A stretch of DNA of 64,000 nucleotides from the NCBI RefSeq assembly GCF_900230185.1, contig NZ_OCSR01000002.1, positions 2,790,001 through 2,854,000 of the forward strand, in the 5' to 3' direction. Positions 15,726 to 24,983 of the stretch are shown piece by piece; the stretch's first letter is position 1, and each line of letters opens with the position of its first letter. The translations under genes and the position numbers were made by a program. The notes below the pieces were generated by a model that was not told where the DNA came from, did no database searches, and worked only from the letters and a program-made list of their open reading frames with translations. Source of the DNA: Burkholderia sp. OK233. GTDB taxonomy: Bacteria > Pseudomonadota > Gammaproteobacteria > Burkholderiales > Burkholderiaceae.

Positions 15726-17000
15726 ATGCGTCATACGTCTTCGTTCGTTACCCTCCTGTGCGCGGCGCTGCTCGCGTTGCTCGTCAGTGCCTGCGGCGGC
15801 GGAGGCGGCGGCTCCGGCGGTTCCGGCTCCTCATCGAGTTCCGGCACGACGAGCCTTTCGGCCGGTCCCACCGTCACCAATACCTCGCCTTCGCCGCAAG
15901 TGGTGGCCGCCAACGCGGTGCGCGTGACGGTCGACTCCGGCGTGAGCAATGTGCCGAACATGCCGTTCGTCAGCATCACGATTTGCGCGCCCGGCACCAG
16001 CCAGTGTCAAACCATCGATCACATCCTGGTGGATACCGGTTCGTGGGGCGTGCGCGTGTTCGCCTCGCAATTGCCCGCCTCAATGGCGCTGCCGCAACAG
16101 AAGGACGCCGCAGGCAATCTGGTTGCCGAATGCATGCAGTTCTTCGATGGCTACACGTGGGGTTCGGTGAAGCTCGCGGACCTGCAGATCGCCGGTGAAA
16201 AAGCGGCCTCGCTGCCGATCCAGGTGATCGACCCGAACTACGCTTCGGTGCCGACCGATTGCGCGAGCGTCGGCGCGTCGCGCAACATGCCGGGGACGTT
16301 GCAGGCCAACGGCATTCTGGGCATCGGCGTGTTCAAGCACGACTGCGGCGCGAACTGTGTGCAACAGGCGGTGGCCGGCACGTATTACGGCTGCACCGGC
16401 ACGACCTGCAAGTCGATTCCGCTTGCCGAGGCGCTGCAGGTCGCGAATCCGATTCCGTACTTCGCGACCGACAACAACGGTTCGATGTTGAGCCTGCCGA
16501 CGGTGTCGGGTGGCGCGCAGTCGGTCAGCGGGCAACTGGTGTTCGGCATCGGCACGCAGACCAACAATGCGCTGGGCAGTGCGCAGGTGATCGGCGTGAG
16601 CCCGTCGAACGGCACCTTTACGACGGTGCAGAACGGCACGACGTATTCGAGCAGTATTCTGGACAGCGGCTCGACGGGCCTGTTCTTCCAGACCAGTGCG
16701 TTGCCGACATGCGCGAGCCCCAATAGCGCGTACTACTGCCCGGTGTCGACCGCGTCGTTGAGTGCGATGATCCAGGGGGTGAACGGCACGACGAGCGCGG
16801 TGAACTTTAGCGTCGGCAATGCCACGACGATCTCGCAGACGTACAGCGGCGATTCAGCGTTGCCGCTGCTGGCTGGACCGGCCTTTGTGACGTCGTCGAT
16901 TTTCGACTGGGGCCTGCCGTTCTTCTACGGACGTAATGTGTACGCCGCCGTCGAGCAGCAGACGACGCCTGGCGGTACGGGGCCTTACGTCGCGTATTGA
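15726..17000 (+). CDS. DUF3443 lipoprotein with aspartic-protease-like motifs
   Basis: 424 residues. The type II signal peptide ends with LLVSAC (lipobox) followed by a Gly/Ser-rich linker. The body has two acidic motifs with the sequence and spacing of pepsin-like enzymes: HILVDTGSWGVRVF (Asp103) and SSILDSGSTGLFFQ (Asp313), about 210 residues apart. Two lobes with six or more cysteines (CAPGTSQCQ, CGANC, CTGTTC, CASP...YYC) suggest disulfides. If both Asp face one another this is an outer-membrane-anchored aspartic peptidase; otherwise it is a binding protein with that fold. It follows the DUF2844 gene by 11 bp and is ended by a strong terminator. GGAG precedes ATG 15726. Confidence 0.82.
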   Translation: MRHTSSFVTLLCAALLALLVSACGGGGGGSGGSGSSSSSGTTSLSAGPTVTNTSPSPQVVAANAVRVTVDSGVSNVPNMPFVSITICAPGTSQCQTIDHILVDTGSWGVRVFASQLPASMALPQQKDAAGNLVAECMQFFDGYTWGSVKLADLQIAGEKAASLPIQVIDPNYASVPTDCASVGASRNMPGTLQANGILGIGVFKHDCGANCVQQAVAGTYYGCTGTTCKSIPLAEALQVANPIPYFATDNNGSMLSLPTVSGGAQSVSGQLVFGIGTQTNNALGSAQVIGVSPSNGTFTTVQNGTTYSSSILDSGSTGLFFQTSALPTCASPNSAYYCPVSTASLSAMIQGVNGTTSAVNFSVGNATTISQTYSGDSALPLLAGPAFVTSSIFDWGLPFFYGRNVYAAVEQQTTPGGTGPYVAY

Positions 17001-17026
17001 GCGATAGCCAGGTTTGGCTTCGATGG

Positions 17027-17068
17027 AAAAAGGCCCGCTGCCGATTGATTCTGCAGCGGGCTTTTTTT
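17027..17068. terminator. bidirectional Rho-independent terminator
   Basis: A-run, then GCCCGCTGC (17033-17041) pairing with GCAGCGGGC (17053-17061), then seven T residues. It ends the DUF3443 transcript and, read the other way, the minus-strand metallopeptidase gene that finishes at 17111. Confidence 0.9.
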
Positions 17069-17110
17069 ATGGGTTCTCGAGGCGTTCCATCTGCGGTTAT
17101 CGCGACTGGA

Positions 17111-18451
17111 CTAACGCCGGCGTGCAGCCCGCTTTGCGGGTGCTGCTTTGGCGGCGGCGGGTCCGGATTGCAACGGCGGCGGTGACGGCGCGGCTGTCTC
17201 CATGACGGGCGCCTGCACGGGTTCTTGTGACACGACAGGTGGAGCGACCGGTTGTGGCGCAGACAGTGGCGCCGGTTGCGCGACCGGTTGTGCCGCCACC
17301 GCTTGCAACGCGCCAGCCTGCGCCGTCTTTGAAGGCGCCCGCCCCGTCCCGGCTTTACGCGCCGGTTTTGCCGGTTTGCGCGGTTGCGTTTTATCGCCGG
17401 CTGCCGCAATCACCCGATGCACGAACCGCAGCTTGTCCACGACCGGCGAAGCCAGCGTGAACGGATACCCGTCGGGCATGCCGAGACTGCGGTTCAGGCT
17501 GTTCAAGGCATACGTGAGCGGGAACCAGCGTTTCATCAGATTCTCGAAGCTCGCGTCTTCGACTGGCGTGCGGTCGGTCAGCGTCGGCTCGCTCGGGTCG
17601 TCAGGCAACAAGGCGAGGCCGTACGAGGTCGACGTATCCAGCACGTCGACGATCAGCATGTAGTGCGCCCACGTCTCGGCCCAATCTTCCCAGGGATGCA
17701 TCGTCGCGTAGGCGCTGATAGTCGAGGCCTGCCAGTCTTTCGGTGCGCCGTCGCGGTAGTAGGCCGTCAGCGCTTCGCCGTAGTCGGCACGCTCGTCGCC
17801 GAACAGCTTGCGGTAGGGCTCGAGCCAGCGCGGGTCGTTCTCGACCAGCTGGCTGAAGTAGTAGTGGCCCGTCTCATGGCGGAAGTGCCCGAGCAGCGTG
17901 CGGTAGGGCTCGCCCATCGCGCTGCGCACTTTTTCGCGGTAGGCGTCTTCGGCTTCGGCGATGTTCAGGGTGATGAGGCCGTTGTCGTGGCCGGTCATGA
18001 CGCGCTCGCCGTCGTCGCCGTCCTCGAGGAATTCGAATGCCAGCCCGTATTCGGGATCGTCCTGGCGCGACGGCACGTCGAGGCCCAGCGCGGCCAGCGT
18101 GTACAGCAGACGCCGCTTCGCTACCTCCAGCCGGTACCAGTAGAGCCGGTTGTCCGGGGCGCTCAGATTCGGAATCGTGCGGGTGAGCTGGCAGGCGCGG
18201 CACAGCGTGTCTGGCGAGTCGGCTGGGATCATCCAGTTGCAGACATTTTCGACCGCATAGTTGTGGCACTGCCGGAACAGCGTGCCCTCGGCACGCGGAT
18301 GCAGACTGCGCCAGCGGCCTTCACCGGCGTCTTCGAAGGCACTGATTTCGGCCAGTTCAGGCACATATCCGAGCAATGCCTCGCACCGTTCGCAACGAAC
18401 GTTTTCATAGAACACAAGGTGCGAACAGCGATTGCAGTGGAAGGTTTTCAT
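17111..18451 (-). CDS. putative zinc metallopeptidase with N-terminal zinc ribbon
   Basis: 446 residues. The N-terminus is a zinc ribbon (CNRC at 6-9, CERC at 20-23), with further Cys pairs CHNY...CNW and TLCRAC. The catalytic motif is HFRHETGHYYF (HExxH near residue 194), with an acidic region downstream (DYGEALTAYY, HPWEDWAETWAHYM) that could give the third ligand. The C-terminal 80 residues are Pro/Ala/Lys-rich and probably disordered. This matches the uncharacterised Mx-type putative zinc peptidases often found next to transglutaminase/ATP-grasp/alpha-E genes, as here (divergent). ATG 18451 is chosen because the ribbon starts at once; an upstream start adds 17 unrelated residues. Confidence 0.85.
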   Translation of the reverse strand: MKTFHCNRCSHLVFYENVRCERCEALLGYVPELAEISAFEDAGEGRWRSLHPRAEGTLFRQCHNYAVENVCNWMIPADSPDTLCRACQLTRTIPNLSAPDNRLYWYRLEVAKRRLLYTLAALGLDVPSRQDDPEYGLAFEFLEDGDDGERVMTGHDNGLITLNIAEAEDAYREKVRSAMGEPYRTLLGHFRHETGHYYFSQLVENDPRWLEPYRKLFGDERADYGEALTAYYRDGAPKDWQASTISAYATMHPWEDWAETWAHYMLIVDVLDTSTSYGLALLPDDPSEPTLTDRTPVEDASFENLMKRWFPLTYALNSLNRSLGMPDGYPFTLASPVVDKLRFVHRVIAAAGDKTQPRKPAKPARKAGTGRAPSKTAQAGALQAVAAQPVAQPAPLSAPQPVAPPVVSQEPVQAPVMETAAPSPPPLQSGPAAAKAAPAKRAARRR

Positions 18452-18774
18452 CGATCGGGCCTGGGTGGTGGGTGGCAGTCGTGGAGCGAAGCCAACGCGC
18501 AATCTTCATGCCGCATTTGCCAGACGTCACTGGTTTAACGCACATTACGTGCATGATCGTGCATCGGCGCTGCGCCGCTTTGGTGCGCGGCTGCTGAAAA
18601 GGTAATGGAAAGGCGCGCTGATCGATCGACCGGACGGTCGACAGATGCGGCAAACTTCGTAGCAGGCGGTAATCCGGGCGGTACAGGCAGTTCACGCGGT
18701 TTTTCGCGCTTGTTCTATAAACGGCACGAAGCTTGCTTTTTGGCGGGCTGCCATCCAATGTCCAGGAGTCCGGT
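18452..18774. other. 323-bp divergent control region with palindrome
   Basis: Separates the metallopeptidase (minus) from the transglutaminase operon (plus). It holds the inverted repeat TCGACCG-GA-CGGTCGA (18626-18641) as the only clear symmetric element, and AGGAG at 18764-18768, which sets the GTG start at 18775. No small gene is convincing. Confidence 0.45.
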
Positions 18775-21700
18775 GTGTCCATACGCGTCGCGTTGAATCA
18801 TGTCACACATTACCGCTACGACAGGCTGGTTGCGCTGTCGCCCCAGGTCGTGCGTCTCAGGCCTGCGCCGCATTGCCGAACCCCCATTCTGTCTTATTCG
18901 ATGCGGGTCGAACCGGCCGAACACTTCATCAACTGGCAGCAGGACGCGTTTGCCAACTATCAGGCGCGCCTCGTGTTCCCCGAGAAGACGCGCGAATTCA
19001 AGGTGACCGTGGATCTGATCGCCGAGATGGCGGTCTATAACCCGTTCGACTTCTTTCTCGAGCCGTCGGCGGAGAAGTTCCCCTTCGAGTATGCGCCCAG
19101 CCTCGCGCTGGAACTCGCCCCGTACCGAGTCAAGCGGCCCATGACGCCGCGCTTCGCCGAGTTCGTCGCGAGTATCGACCTCACGCCGACCGTTACCGCC
19201 GACTTTCTCGTCGCATTGAATCAGCGGCTCCAACGCGAGATCCGCTACCTGATCCGCATGGAACCCGGCGTGCAGACGCCCGAGGAAACGCTGGTGAGCG
19301 CCGCCGGCTCGTGCCGCGATTCGGGCTGGCTGCTGGTCGAGACGTTGCGGCAACTGGGGCTGGCGGCGCGTTTTGTCTCAGGCTACCTGCTGCAACTCGC
19401 GCCCGACGTCAAATCCATCGATGGCCCGAGCGGCACCGAAGTCGACTTCACCGACCTGCACGCATGGTGCGAGGTGTACCTGCCGGGCGCAGGCTGGATC
19501 GGCTTCGACCCGACCTCCGGGCTGCTCGCCGGGGAGGGGCATATTCCGGTCGCCTGCACGCCCGAACCGGGCAGCGCGGCGCCGATCTCCGGCGCCGTCG
19601 ACGAATCCGAAGTCGAGTTCGAGCACACCATGTCGATTGAACGGGTACTGGAGACGCCGCGCGTCACCAAACCGTTCAGCGAAGCGGTATGGGACGACGT
19701 GCTGAAAATGGGCGCGCAGGTCGACCAGCGCCTCACCGAGATGGATGTGCGCCTGACGATGGGCGGCGAGCCAACCTTCGTGTCGGTACGTGATCGCGAC
19801 GCCGACGAATGGAACACCGACGCGCTCGGGCCCACCAAACGCGGCTACGCGGTCGCGCTGATGGACAAGCTGCGCTCGCGCTACGGTGCGAATGGCTTTC
19901 TGCATATCGGTCAGGGCAAGTGGTATCCGGGCGAACAGTTGCCCCGCTGGGCCATGTCACTCTACTGGCGCGCCGACGGTGAGCCGTGCTGGCAGGATCC
20001 GGAGCTCTTCGCCGACGAACGCGAGCCGGGCACCTACACGGCAGCCGACGCTCAACGTTTCCTCGCTCATCTGGCGACCAAACTGGCGCTCGACACCGAC
20101 TGCATCCAGCCCGGCTTCGAAGACGTCTGGTACTACCTGTGGCGCGAGCGCCGTCTGCCGGTCAACGTGGACCCGCTCGATGCGCGCCTCGACGACGAAC
20201 TGGAGCGCGTGCGCCTGCGGCGCGTGTTCGATGCAGGCTTGGGCGGCGCGACCGGCTTTGTCTTGCCGCTCGGGCGCGAACGCGACGTGCCGAACGAGGC
20301 GCCGAAGTGGGTCAGCGGCCGTTGGTTCTTCCGCGACGAACGCATGTTCCTGATTCCCGGCGATTCGCCAATGGGTTATCGCTTGCCGCTCGATTCGCTG
20401 CCGTGGGTGTCGAAGACCGACTATCCGTATCAGCACGCGCACGATCCTTTTGCGCCGCCGGTGCCGTTGCGCCCGGCCGCGCAATTGCGCATGCAATACG
20501 ACGGCGACGGTGAGTCCCTGCGCACCCTGAGCGCTGCCGATGCACGGCAGGCGGCGGCGTTGTCGTCGTCAGCGGCGGAGTTGCTGAGCGGCATGGCGGG
20601 CAGCGGCGTGCTGGCCTTTGCCCCTCAGCCGGGCGACCAGTCGCCGCCGGAGCGCGGGCAGTCGTCGAAAGAAACACTGCGTACGGCGATCTGCGTCGAA
20701 GCGCGCGACCCGAAACGTGCCGCCGGTCCAAAGGCGGAAACCGAAGCGTTCGGCAGCGGCCGCTCGCTGCTGCATGTGTTCATGCCGCCGCTCACCGAAC
20801 TCGACGACTACCTCGACCTGCTCGCGGCGATCGAAGCGACGGCGGCCGAATTGCAGATGAAGGTGGTGCTCGAAGGCTATCCGCCGCCGCGCGATGCGCG
20901 CCTGAAGATCCTGCAGGTGACGCCGGATCCGGGTGTGATCGAGGTGAATATTCATCCGGCTTCGAGCTGGGAGCAACTGGTCGACAACACGGAGTACCTG
21001 TATCAGTCCGCGGCCGAGAGCTATCTGAGCAGCGAGAAGTTCATGACCGACGGCCGGCATACGGGAACCGGCGGCGGTAATCACTTTGTGCTCGGCGGCG
21101 CGACGCCGGCCGACAGTCCGTTCTTGCGCCGCCCCGATCTGCTGGCCAGCCTGATCGCGTATTGGCACAACCATCCGTCGCTGTCGTATCTGTTTTCCGG
21201 GCTGTTCATTGGGCCGACGAGCCAGGCGCCGCGCGTCGATGAGGCACGCAACGACCAGGTCTACGAACTCGAAGTGGCGTTCCGCGAGTTGCAGCGGCAG
21301 ATCGATCTGCTCGGCGGCCGCGACAGCGCGAACCTGCCGGCGTGGATGATCGACCGCTCGTTGCGCAACATCCTGATCGATGTGACGGGCAACACGCATC
21401 GTGCCGAGTTCTGCATCGACAAACTCTACTCGCCCGATGGTCCGACGGGCCGCCTCGGCCTGCTCGAACTGCGCGGTTTCGAAATGCCGCCGCATGCGCG
21501 CATGAGTCTCGTGCAGCAGTTGCTGCTGCGCGCGCTGGTGGCGCGTTTCTGGCACACACCGTACACGCAGCGGCTCACGCGCTGGGGCACGGAACTGCAT
21601 GACCGCTTCCTGCTCGGCACCTTCGCGAAGATGGATTTCGACGACGTACTCGGCGAACTCAACCAGGCGGGCTTCGCCTTCGAGAGCAACTGGTTCGCGC

Positions 21701-22257
21701 CGCACTTCGAATTCCGCTTCCCGCTGGTCGGCGAGACCACGGTGAACGGCGTCTCGCTGACCATCCGCAATGCACTCGAACCCTGGCACGTGATGGGCGA
21801 GGAGGGCTCGCCGGGCGGCACGGTGCGTTACGTGGATTCGTCGGTGGAAAGGCTCGAAGTGCGGGCGCTCGGTTTGAACGACAACCGTCATGTGCTGACC
21901 GTGAACGGCGTGCCGGTGCCGTTGCAGCCGACGGGCCGCGTCAGCGAATATGTGGCCGGCGTGCGCTTTCGCGCGTGGTCGCAACCGTCGGCGCTGCATC
22001 CGACCATCGGCGTGGATGCGCCGCTCACCTTCGACCTGGTCGATACATGGACTGGCCGCTCGGTCGGCGGATGCCAGTATCATGTCGCTCATCCGGGCGG
22101 GCGCAACTATCAGACCTTCCCGGTTAACGCCTACGAGGCGGAAAGCCGGCGGCGCTCGCGCTTCGTAGCAATCGGTCATACGCCGGGGCCGCTCACGGTC
22201 GACAGGCCGCAGCGCAGCCTCGAGTTTCCGTTCACGTTGGACCTGCGCTACTGGTAA
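18775..22257 (+). CDS. transglutaminase-like protein fused to DUF2126
   Basis: 1160 residues. An N-terminal Bact_transglu_N-type domain (IRVALNHVTHYRYDRLVALS) precedes a transglutaminase core with Cys180 (AAGSCRDSGW), His229 (DLHAWCEVY) and Asp245 (GFDPTSG), a complete Cys-His-Asp triad. The remaining 850 residues match the DUF2126 extension always linked to this subfamily, with GGEPTFVS and GGGNHFVLGG motifs. Likely chemistry is amide hydrolysis or transfer on a peptide. The start is GTG 18775, six bases after AGGAG, which also gives the conserved-looking N-terminus MSIRVALNHV. It leads a three-gene operon with an ATP-grasp/alpha-E protein and another transglutaminase. Confidence 0.9.
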   Translation: MSIRVALNHVTHYRYDRLVALSPQVVRLRPAPHCRTPILSYSMRVEPAEHFINWQQDAFANYQARLVFPEKTREFKVTVDLIAEMAVYNPFDFFLEPSAEKFPFEYAPSLALELAPYRVKRPMTPRFAEFVASIDLTPTVTADFLVALNQRLQREIRYLIRMEPGVQTPEETLVSAAGSCRDSGWLLVETLRQLGLAARFVSGYLLQLAPDVKSIDGPSGTEVDFTDLHAWCEVYLPGAGWIGFDPTSGLLAGEGHIPVACTPEPGSAAPISGAVDESEVEFEHTMSIERVLETPRVTKPFSEAVWDDVLKMGAQVDQRLTEMDVRLTMGGEPTFVSVRDRDADEWNTDALGPTKRGYAVALMDKLRSRYGANGFLHIGQGKWYPGEQLPRWAMSLYWRADGEPCWQDPELFADEREPGTYTAADAQRFLAHLATKLALDTDCIQPGFEDVWYYLWRERRLPVNVDPLDARLDDELERVRLRRVFDAGLGGATGFVLPLGRERDVPNEAPKWVSGRWFFRDERMFLIPGDSPMGYRLPLDSLPWVSKTDYPYQHAHDPFAPPVPLRPAAQLRMQYDGDGESLRTLSAADARQAAALSSSAAELLSGMAGSGVLAFAPQPGDQSPPERGQSSKETLRTAICVEARDPKRAAGPKAETEAFGSGRSLLHVFMPPLTELDDYLDLLAAIEATAAELQMKVVLEGYPPPRDARLKILQVTPDPGVIEVNIHPASSWEQLVDNTEYLYQSAAESYLSSEKFMTDGRHTGTGGGNHFVLGGATPADSPFLRRPDLLASLIAYWHNHPSLSYLFSGLFIGPTSQAPRVDEARNDQVYELEVAFRELQRQIDLLGGRDSANLPAWMIDRSLRNILIDVTGNTHRAEFCIDKLYSPDGPTGRLGLLELRGFEMPPHARMSLVQQLLLRALVARFWHTPYTQRLTRWGTELHDRFLLGTFAKMDFDDVLGELNQAGFAFESNWFAPHFEFRFPLVGETTVNGVSLTIRNALEPWHVMGEEGSPGGTVRYVDSSVERLEVRALGLNDNRHVLTVNGVPVPLQPTGRVSEYVAGVRFRAWSQPSALHPTIGVDAPLTFDLVDTWTGRSVGGCQYHVAHPGGRNYQTFPVNAYEAESRRRSRFVAIGHTPGPLTVDRPQRSLEFPFTLDLRYW

Positions 22258-22304
22258 CCTGGTAGACTGAAGAGCGGCAGTACACTTTTAAAAACGACAC
22301 GACC

Positions 22305-24983
22305 TTGGCCTTTCAATCGACTTTTCCCTTCGAAACGTCCGCCGCACGCGCGGACGCTTCGTCCTTATTGCGGCTGTTGCCGGCCTACGAAGGACATTGG
22401 GACGAGTTACGCGACGCATCAGGCGCGTTGCGCGAACCGTGGCGGCAATTCTTCGAGCGGCTCGGCGAAGACGGCATCGCGCGATTGGAAGATCACTACG
22501 CCTCGATCGCGCAGCAGATCCGCGACAACGACATCAGCTACAACGTCTACGCGGATAACGGCGAGCCGCGGCCGTGGGCGCTCGACCTGCTGCCGTTCCT
22601 GATCAGCGAGGCCGAGTGGGCGCATATCGAGCGTGGCGTAACGCAGCGCGCGCATCTGCTCAATGCCATCGTCGCCGATATCTATGGGCCGCAGACCTTG
22701 CTCGAGCGTGGGCAGTTGCCGCCTGCGCTGGTGTTCGGGCATCCGGGTTACCTGCGCTCCGTGAAGGGCTTCACGCCGCCTGGCGGGCAATATCTGCAGG
22801 TGGTTGCCGTCGATCTGGCGCGTACCCCCGGCGGCAACTGGACCGTCATGGCGCATCGTACCGAGGCGCCATCCGGCCTGGGCTATGCGCTGGAAAACCG
22901 GCTGATCGTGTCGGCGCTGTTCGCCGAACCGTTCCGCGCGATGCGCGTGAGCCGCCTCGCCCCGACCTATTCACAACTGATCGCGACGCTCGCGCAGGCC
23001 GCTCAGGCCACCATGGCGCCCGACAGTTCGGGCGGCGATGGTTTGCCGCATATCGCGTTGCTCACACCTGGACCATTTAGCGAAACCTACTTCGAGCACG
23101 TGTTCCTTGCGCGCTATCTCGGCGTTACGCTGGTCGAAGGCAAGGACCTGACCGTGCGTGACGACATGCTGTATCTGAAGACGCTCGCCGGTCTCGAACG
23201 TGTGCACGTCGTGTTGCGCCGTCTGGACGATGCTTTCTGCGATCCCGTCGAACTGCGCGCGGATTCGAGCATCGGCGTGCCGGGCCTGTTGCAGGTGATG
23301 CGCGCGGGCAATGTGATCGTGTCGAACGTGCCGGGTTCGGGCTTTGTCGAATCGCCGGCCTTGCATGGCTTTTTACCGGGCATCGCCGAGGTCTTGCTCG
23401 ACGAGGACCTCGTGCTGCCGAGCGTGGCGACCTGGTGGTGCGGCGAAAAGGCGGCGCGCGTTCACGCATTCGGGCGTCTGGACGAAGCGTTCATCGTGCC
23501 GACCTGGCCGGTCGCGGCACGCGATGCGCCGCCTGGGATCGAGCAGGGCAGGCAGCGGCTGTCGACATGGCGTGAGCGCATCGAAGCGATGCCCGACACC
23601 TATACGATCCAGCAGCCGCAGCGCTTTTCCTGCACGCCGCGTTACGAAGACGGCACCATTGGCCGCCGTCCGTCGGTGCTGCGCGTCTATGCGATTGCCG
23701 ACGTCAACGGCGGCTGGCATGTGATGCCTGGCGGCTTCACGCGGATGGCCGCCGAGCGCCAGGCGACGGTGTCGATGCAGTACGGGGGCAGCAGCGTCGA
23801 CACATGGGTGTTGTCGAGCCAGCCGACGTCGACCTTCACGCTGCTGCCTTCGCCGATGCAACCCGCCGACCTCGCGCGCAAGCATCGCACCGTGTCGAGC
23901 CGTGCGGCGGAAAACCTGTTCTGGGCCGGACGCTATGGCGAACGCGCCGAAAACAATGTGCGGCTGTTGCGGCTGATTCTCGGCTCGCTGGAAGGCAACG
24001 ACGCCGACGCGATGTTCCCCACACTGGTTGAACTCGCCATGCACTGCGGTCTCGTACAATCCGGCGATATGTCCACGCCGCATTCGCCACAGGCATTCGA
24101 GCGCGCGCTGGTTGCGAATCTGAGCGAGAGCACCGGCGCTGCGAGCATCGGCCAGAACCTCAACTATCAGGCGCGTGCAAACGGCGAGGTGCGGGGGCGT
24201 TTGTCGAACGATCACTGGCGCACGATTCTCGCGGCGCGCAACGACTTCCGCGATGCATTGCAGACCTTGATGCCGGCTGCGGGTCTCAACGGCAACGGCA
24301 ATGGCAATGGTGGTGGTAGCGGTAGCGGCTCATCGCAGGGCGGCGTGAATGGCAGCGGGCGCGCCGAGCGCAGCGAACGCTACGACCGTTATGACCGCGT
24401 GACGCTGATGAACGCGCTCGAACGCCTGTCGGTGCAGCTATCGGCGATCAGCGGCGCGCAAGGCGATCGCATGACCCGCGACGAAGCGTGGCGGCTGCTA
24501 TTCGTTGGACGGCACATCGAACGCGTGTCGGCGATGTCGTCCATCTTGCGTGTTGTCGCCGATAACGGCCAACTCTCGACGCCGGCCGGGTTCGATCTGC
24601 TGCTGCAATTGTTCGACAGCACGCTGACGTACCGCTCGCTGTATCCGGGCCGTTTCGAAGTGCCGGCCTTGCTCGACCTGCTGGTGATCGAGCCCACCAA
24701 TCCGCGCGGCGTCTATGGTGTCTATGAGCGCCTGCGCAAGAAACTCGACGAGATCGCCGTGGCCGCGGGCAGCATGCGGCATCGGCCGTTTGCGGAAATG
24801 ATGCCGCCTGCCGCATCGTTGCCGGCGCTCGCGGCCCTGTGCGCCATCGACGAAAACGATTCATACGCCGACCTGATTGCGGTGTGCGATCAGATTGGCG
24901 GCTATGTCGGTGCGGCGGCGCATGAGATCAGCGCGCGCTATTTCAGTCATGCCAGTACGGTGGCATCGCAGGTGTGGTCATGA
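22305..24983 (+). CDS. circularly permuted ATP-grasp fused to alpha-E domain
   Basis: 892 residues. Residues about 1-510 are a circularly permuted type-2 ATP-grasp ligase (DNGEPRPWALDLLPFLIS, GHPGYLRSVKGF, LEGKDL-type and PSVATWWCGEKAAR motifs). From about residue 527 an alpha-E (DUF403) helical domain follows (SSRAAENLFWAGRYGERAEN, repeated later as WRLLFVGRHIERVSAM). A Gly/Asn/Ser-rich insert at about 662-690 splits the alpha-E part. ATP-grasp enzymes of this group are predicted to form amide bonds on peptides, with the transglutaminases as hydrolases. Translation starts at TTG 22305, for which I see no Shine-Dalgarno; no ATG gives a better start. Many genomes encode the two halves separately. 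Confidence 0.88.
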   Translation: MAFQSTFPFETSAARADASSLLRLLPAYEGHWDELRDASGALREPWRQFFERLGEDGIARLEDHYASIAQQIRDNDISYNVYADNGEPRPWALDLLPFLISEAEWAHIERGVTQRAHLLNAIVADIYGPQTLLERGQLPPALVFGHPGYLRSVKGFTPPGGQYLQVVAVDLARTPGGNWTVMAHRTEAPSGLGYALENRLIVSALFAEPFRAMRVSRLAPTYSQLIATLAQAAQATMAPDSSGGDGLPHIALLTPGPFSETYFEHVFLARYLGVTLVEGKDLTVRDDMLYLKTLAGLERVHVVLRRLDDAFCDPVELRADSSIGVPGLLQVMRAGNVIVSNVPGSGFVESPALHGFLPGIAEVLLDEDLVLPSVATWWCGEKAARVHAFGRLDEAFIVPTWPVAARDAPPGIEQGRQRLSTWRERIEAMPDTYTIQQPQRFSCTPRYEDGTIGRRPSVLRVYAIADVNGGWHVMPGGFTRMAAERQATVSMQYGGSSVDTWVLSSQPTSTFTLLPSPMQPADLARKHRTVSSRAAENLFWAGRYGERAENNVRLLRLILGSLEGNDADAMFPTLVELAMHCGLVQSGDMSTPHSPQAFERALVANLSESTGAASIGQNLNYQARANGEVRGRLSNDHWRTILAARNDFRDALQTLMPAAGLNGNGNGNGGGSGSGSSQGGVNGSGRAERSERYDRYDRVTLMNALERLSVQLSAISGAQGDRMTRDEAWRLLFVGRHIERVSAMSSILRVVADNGQLSTPAGFDLLLQLFDSTLTYRSLYPGRFEVPALLDLLVIEPTNPRGVYGVYERLRKKLDEIAVAAGSMRHRPFAEMMPPAASLPALAALCAIDENDSYADLIAVCDQIGGYVGAAAHEISARYFSHASTVASQVWS

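Noticed and set aside
18733..18775. Earlier ATG for the large transglutaminase
   Set aside because: The GTG at 18775 has AGGAG at the right distance and gives the normal N-terminus; the extra 14 residues overlap the ribosome site.
20569..22179. 536-residue minus-strand frame inside the transglutaminase gene
   Set aside because: Arg/His/Gln-rich shadow of a GC-rich gene; no start signal or recognisable domain.
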